A stretch of DNA of 15,947 nucleotides, from NCBI GenBank assembly GCA_034429475.1, contig DAOUGD010000079.1:1-15947 (forward strand), written 5' to 3'. Shown here one piece after another: positions 14,759 through 15,947 of this stretch. A model generated the notes under the pieces. It was not told the DNA's origin, did no database searches, and saw nothing but the letters and a program-made list of their open reading frames with translations. This DNA is from JAKQHY01 sp034429475. Lineage in GTDB: Bacteria; Chloroflexota; Anaerolineae; B4-G1; SLSP01. The position numbers and the translations under genes were made by a program. The stretch's first letter is position 1, and each line of letters starts with the position of its first letter.

Positions 14759-15846
14759 ACCTGCTGATCATCACGCCCCTCTACCCCCCGGCCCTCGGCG
14801 GCGCGGCGACCTATTTCAAGCAGCTCGCGCCCTGCCTGGTGGAGCATGATGAAATCACGCAGCTTACGGTACTCACCGAATGTATGCCCGGCCAACCGCA
14901 GGTACAGGTGGACGGAAAACTCCGACTGCTGCGCCGGCTGCCCAATCGGATCAGCTCGGGGCAGAAGTCCTTTGTTCTCCATAGTGCGACCTACATCCTT
15001 ACCCAACTATGGTTTGCGGTTAACCTGCGTGCGCTGGTGCGTAACGACGCGGTAGACATCGTCCACTTTCACACCCGTTACCGGGGGCGGTGGTTTTACC
15101 ACGCCCTTCGCTCTCTTCCCATTCCTGTCGTTGCCGACTTGCGCGACAAGCTGAGCGATCCGGCGCAGTTGGCGGAAGTCGCCGATTGTGTGCTGTGCTG
15201 CGGCGATGGGGTGTACGCTTTTGCGATGGCAGGCGGCTGTCCGACCACGAAAGCCTCCTTGATCCCTAACCTCTTTATGCCCCCACCCATCCCTGCCCCT
15301 GAAGCAGTCACACTGTGCAAACGCCAATACCAGCTAGATGACCGACCCTATCTCCTCTTTATTGGCGACATCACCTACAACAAAGGAGTGTACGATCTCC
15401 TGGAAGCCTACCGGGGTTGGCAGCAACACCACCCAGACACTCGCCTGGTCCTGGCGGGCGTCAATCAGGAAGGGACGCGATTCCTCAATCAGGTTCAACA
15501 GACTCCAGGAGCCTCCTATCTGGGGCGTATTTCTCATGACGATGTGTTGAGATTGATGCGTGGGGCGGAAATGGTCGTTTTACCTTCCCGCTCCGAAGGC
15601 CTGCCGACGGTGATTTTGGAGGCAATAGCGATGGAAACCAAGGTCATCTGCCCGCCTGGAATTCCAGAATTTGAACGCCATCTGCCGAACTTTGTGCTGC
15701 CTGAAGTCAGCGCCTCTGCCATTCTCGCAACCCTGAACGAAGTTTGGGACTGCCCTCAACGCCCGACGTACCCCTTTGCCGACCATGACGTCGCCCGAAT
15801 TGGACAAGAGCTGATCAAAGTGTACGCCGCACTATGCAAGGGTTGA
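14755..15846 (+). CDS. Family 4 glycosyltransferase (GT-B fold)
   Basis: A 363-residue retaining glycosyltransferase. The N-terminus MNLLIITPLYPPALGGAATY is the classic GT4 start, with a glycine-rich loop for acceptor binding. The C-terminal domain has LLFIGDITYNKGVYDLLEAY (200-219), LVLAGVNQEG (231-240), YLGRISHDDVLRLM and the full Glu-x7-Glu motif in SEGLPTVILEA (Glu281 and Glu289). ATG 14755 overlaps the previous stop (ATGA); an earlier in-frame ATG at 14629 lies inside the upstream gene and would add 42 residues before the family's usual start, so it is rejected. It is the last gene in the window, and a possible terminator follows at 15896-15919. Donor and acceptor are unknown. Confidence 0.93.
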   Translation: MNLLIITPLYPPALGGAATYFKQLAPCLVEHDEITQLTVLTECMPGQPQVQVDGKLRLLRRLPNRISSGQKSFVLHSATYILTQLWFAVNLRALVRNDAVDIVHFHTRYRGRWFYHALRSLPIPVVADLRDKLSDPAQLAEVADCVLCCGDGVYAFAMAGGCPTTKASLIPNLFMPPPIPAPEAVTLCKRQYQLDDRPYLLFIGDITYNKGVYDLLEAYRGWQQHHPDTRLVLAGVNQEGTRFLNQVQQTPGASYLGRISHDDVLRLMRGAEMVVLPSRSEGLPTVILEAIAMETKVICPPGIPEFERHLPNFVLPEVSASAILATLNEVWDCPQRPTYPFADHDVARIGQELIKVYAALCKG

Positions 15847-15895
15847 ACCCCAGTGTTTTATCATTCTCCCACCAGGTGGTGCGCCGCGATGCGGG

Positions 15896-15919
15896 GTGAC
15901 GGTTAAAACCGTTGTTTTT
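15896..15919 (+). terminator. Possible terminator after the glycan operon
   Basis: ACGGT (15899-15903) pairs with ACCGT (15908-15912) around the loop TAAA, with further G-U pairs possible outside, and TGTTTTT follows (15913-15919). It lies about 50 bases after the last stop codon. The stem is short, so the call is tentative. Confidence 0.35.
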
Positions 15920-15947
15920 AAGGGGTTTTGCGGTGACGGGCGGTAGC

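Noticed and set aside
15895..15939. Possible CRISPR repeat, from two GGTGACGG copies 37 bases apart
   Set aside because: Only eight bases repeat and only twice; no repeat of 25 bases or more and no Cas gene is present.

Overview
The window looks like part of a bacterial chromosome from the phylum Chloroflexota, most likely Anaerolineae or a relative. This is an inference. It rests on the moderately high GC (about 60% in most genes by hand count), the I-Y-L-P-L-V-M-R tail on the secreted xylanase (a tail I associate with secreted Chloroflexota proteins), and the style of the sugar-nucleotide and ResB-like genes. All supported genes lie on the + strand, and coding is dense, with no gene-free stretch over 300 bases.

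Region 1 (1-3000) is the 3' part of a large secreted GH10 xylanase: two CBM4/CBM22-type modules, the catalytic domain, then two CBM9-like modules. It is cut by the left window edge. Region 2 (3001-5042) holds a 36-base perfect palindrome, a strong sigma-70-like promoter, a tRNA-Thr(CGT) with its own intrinsic terminator, a membrane protein that resembles ResB, and a uridine kinase (udk).

Region 3 (5109-7818) is a compact three-gene operon with ATGA overlaps: an N-acetyltransferase, a PLP aminotransferase and a Gfo/Idh/MocA dehydrogenase. Together they match the WbpB/WbpE/WbpD (WlbA/WlbC/WlbB) steps that put a 3-acetamido group on a UDP-GlcNAc-type nucleotide sugar. Region 4 (7976-15846) is a polysaccharide or glycoconjugate assembly operon: FkbM methyltransferase, Wzx-like flippase, DUF268 methyltransferase, second FkbM methyltransferase, CgeB-like glycosyltransferase, GT2, and two GT4 enzymes. 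Genes are tightly packed, several with 4-base overlaps.

Regions 3 and 4 plausibly cooperate: the first makes an activated amino-sugar, and the second links sugars, methylates them or their substituents, and exports the lipid-linked product. No polymerase (Wzy), priming phosphoglycosyltransferase, ligase or UDP-sugar 6-dehydrogenase is visible, so the pathway must be completed elsewhere. I see no CRISPR array, transposase, phage gene or clear defence system. Nothing here proves a wholly new system. The points most worth a second look are the xylanase C-terminal tail, the long palindrome, the terminator squeezed between the tRNA and the ResB-like gene, and the AT-rich FkbM gene at the head of the glycan operon.
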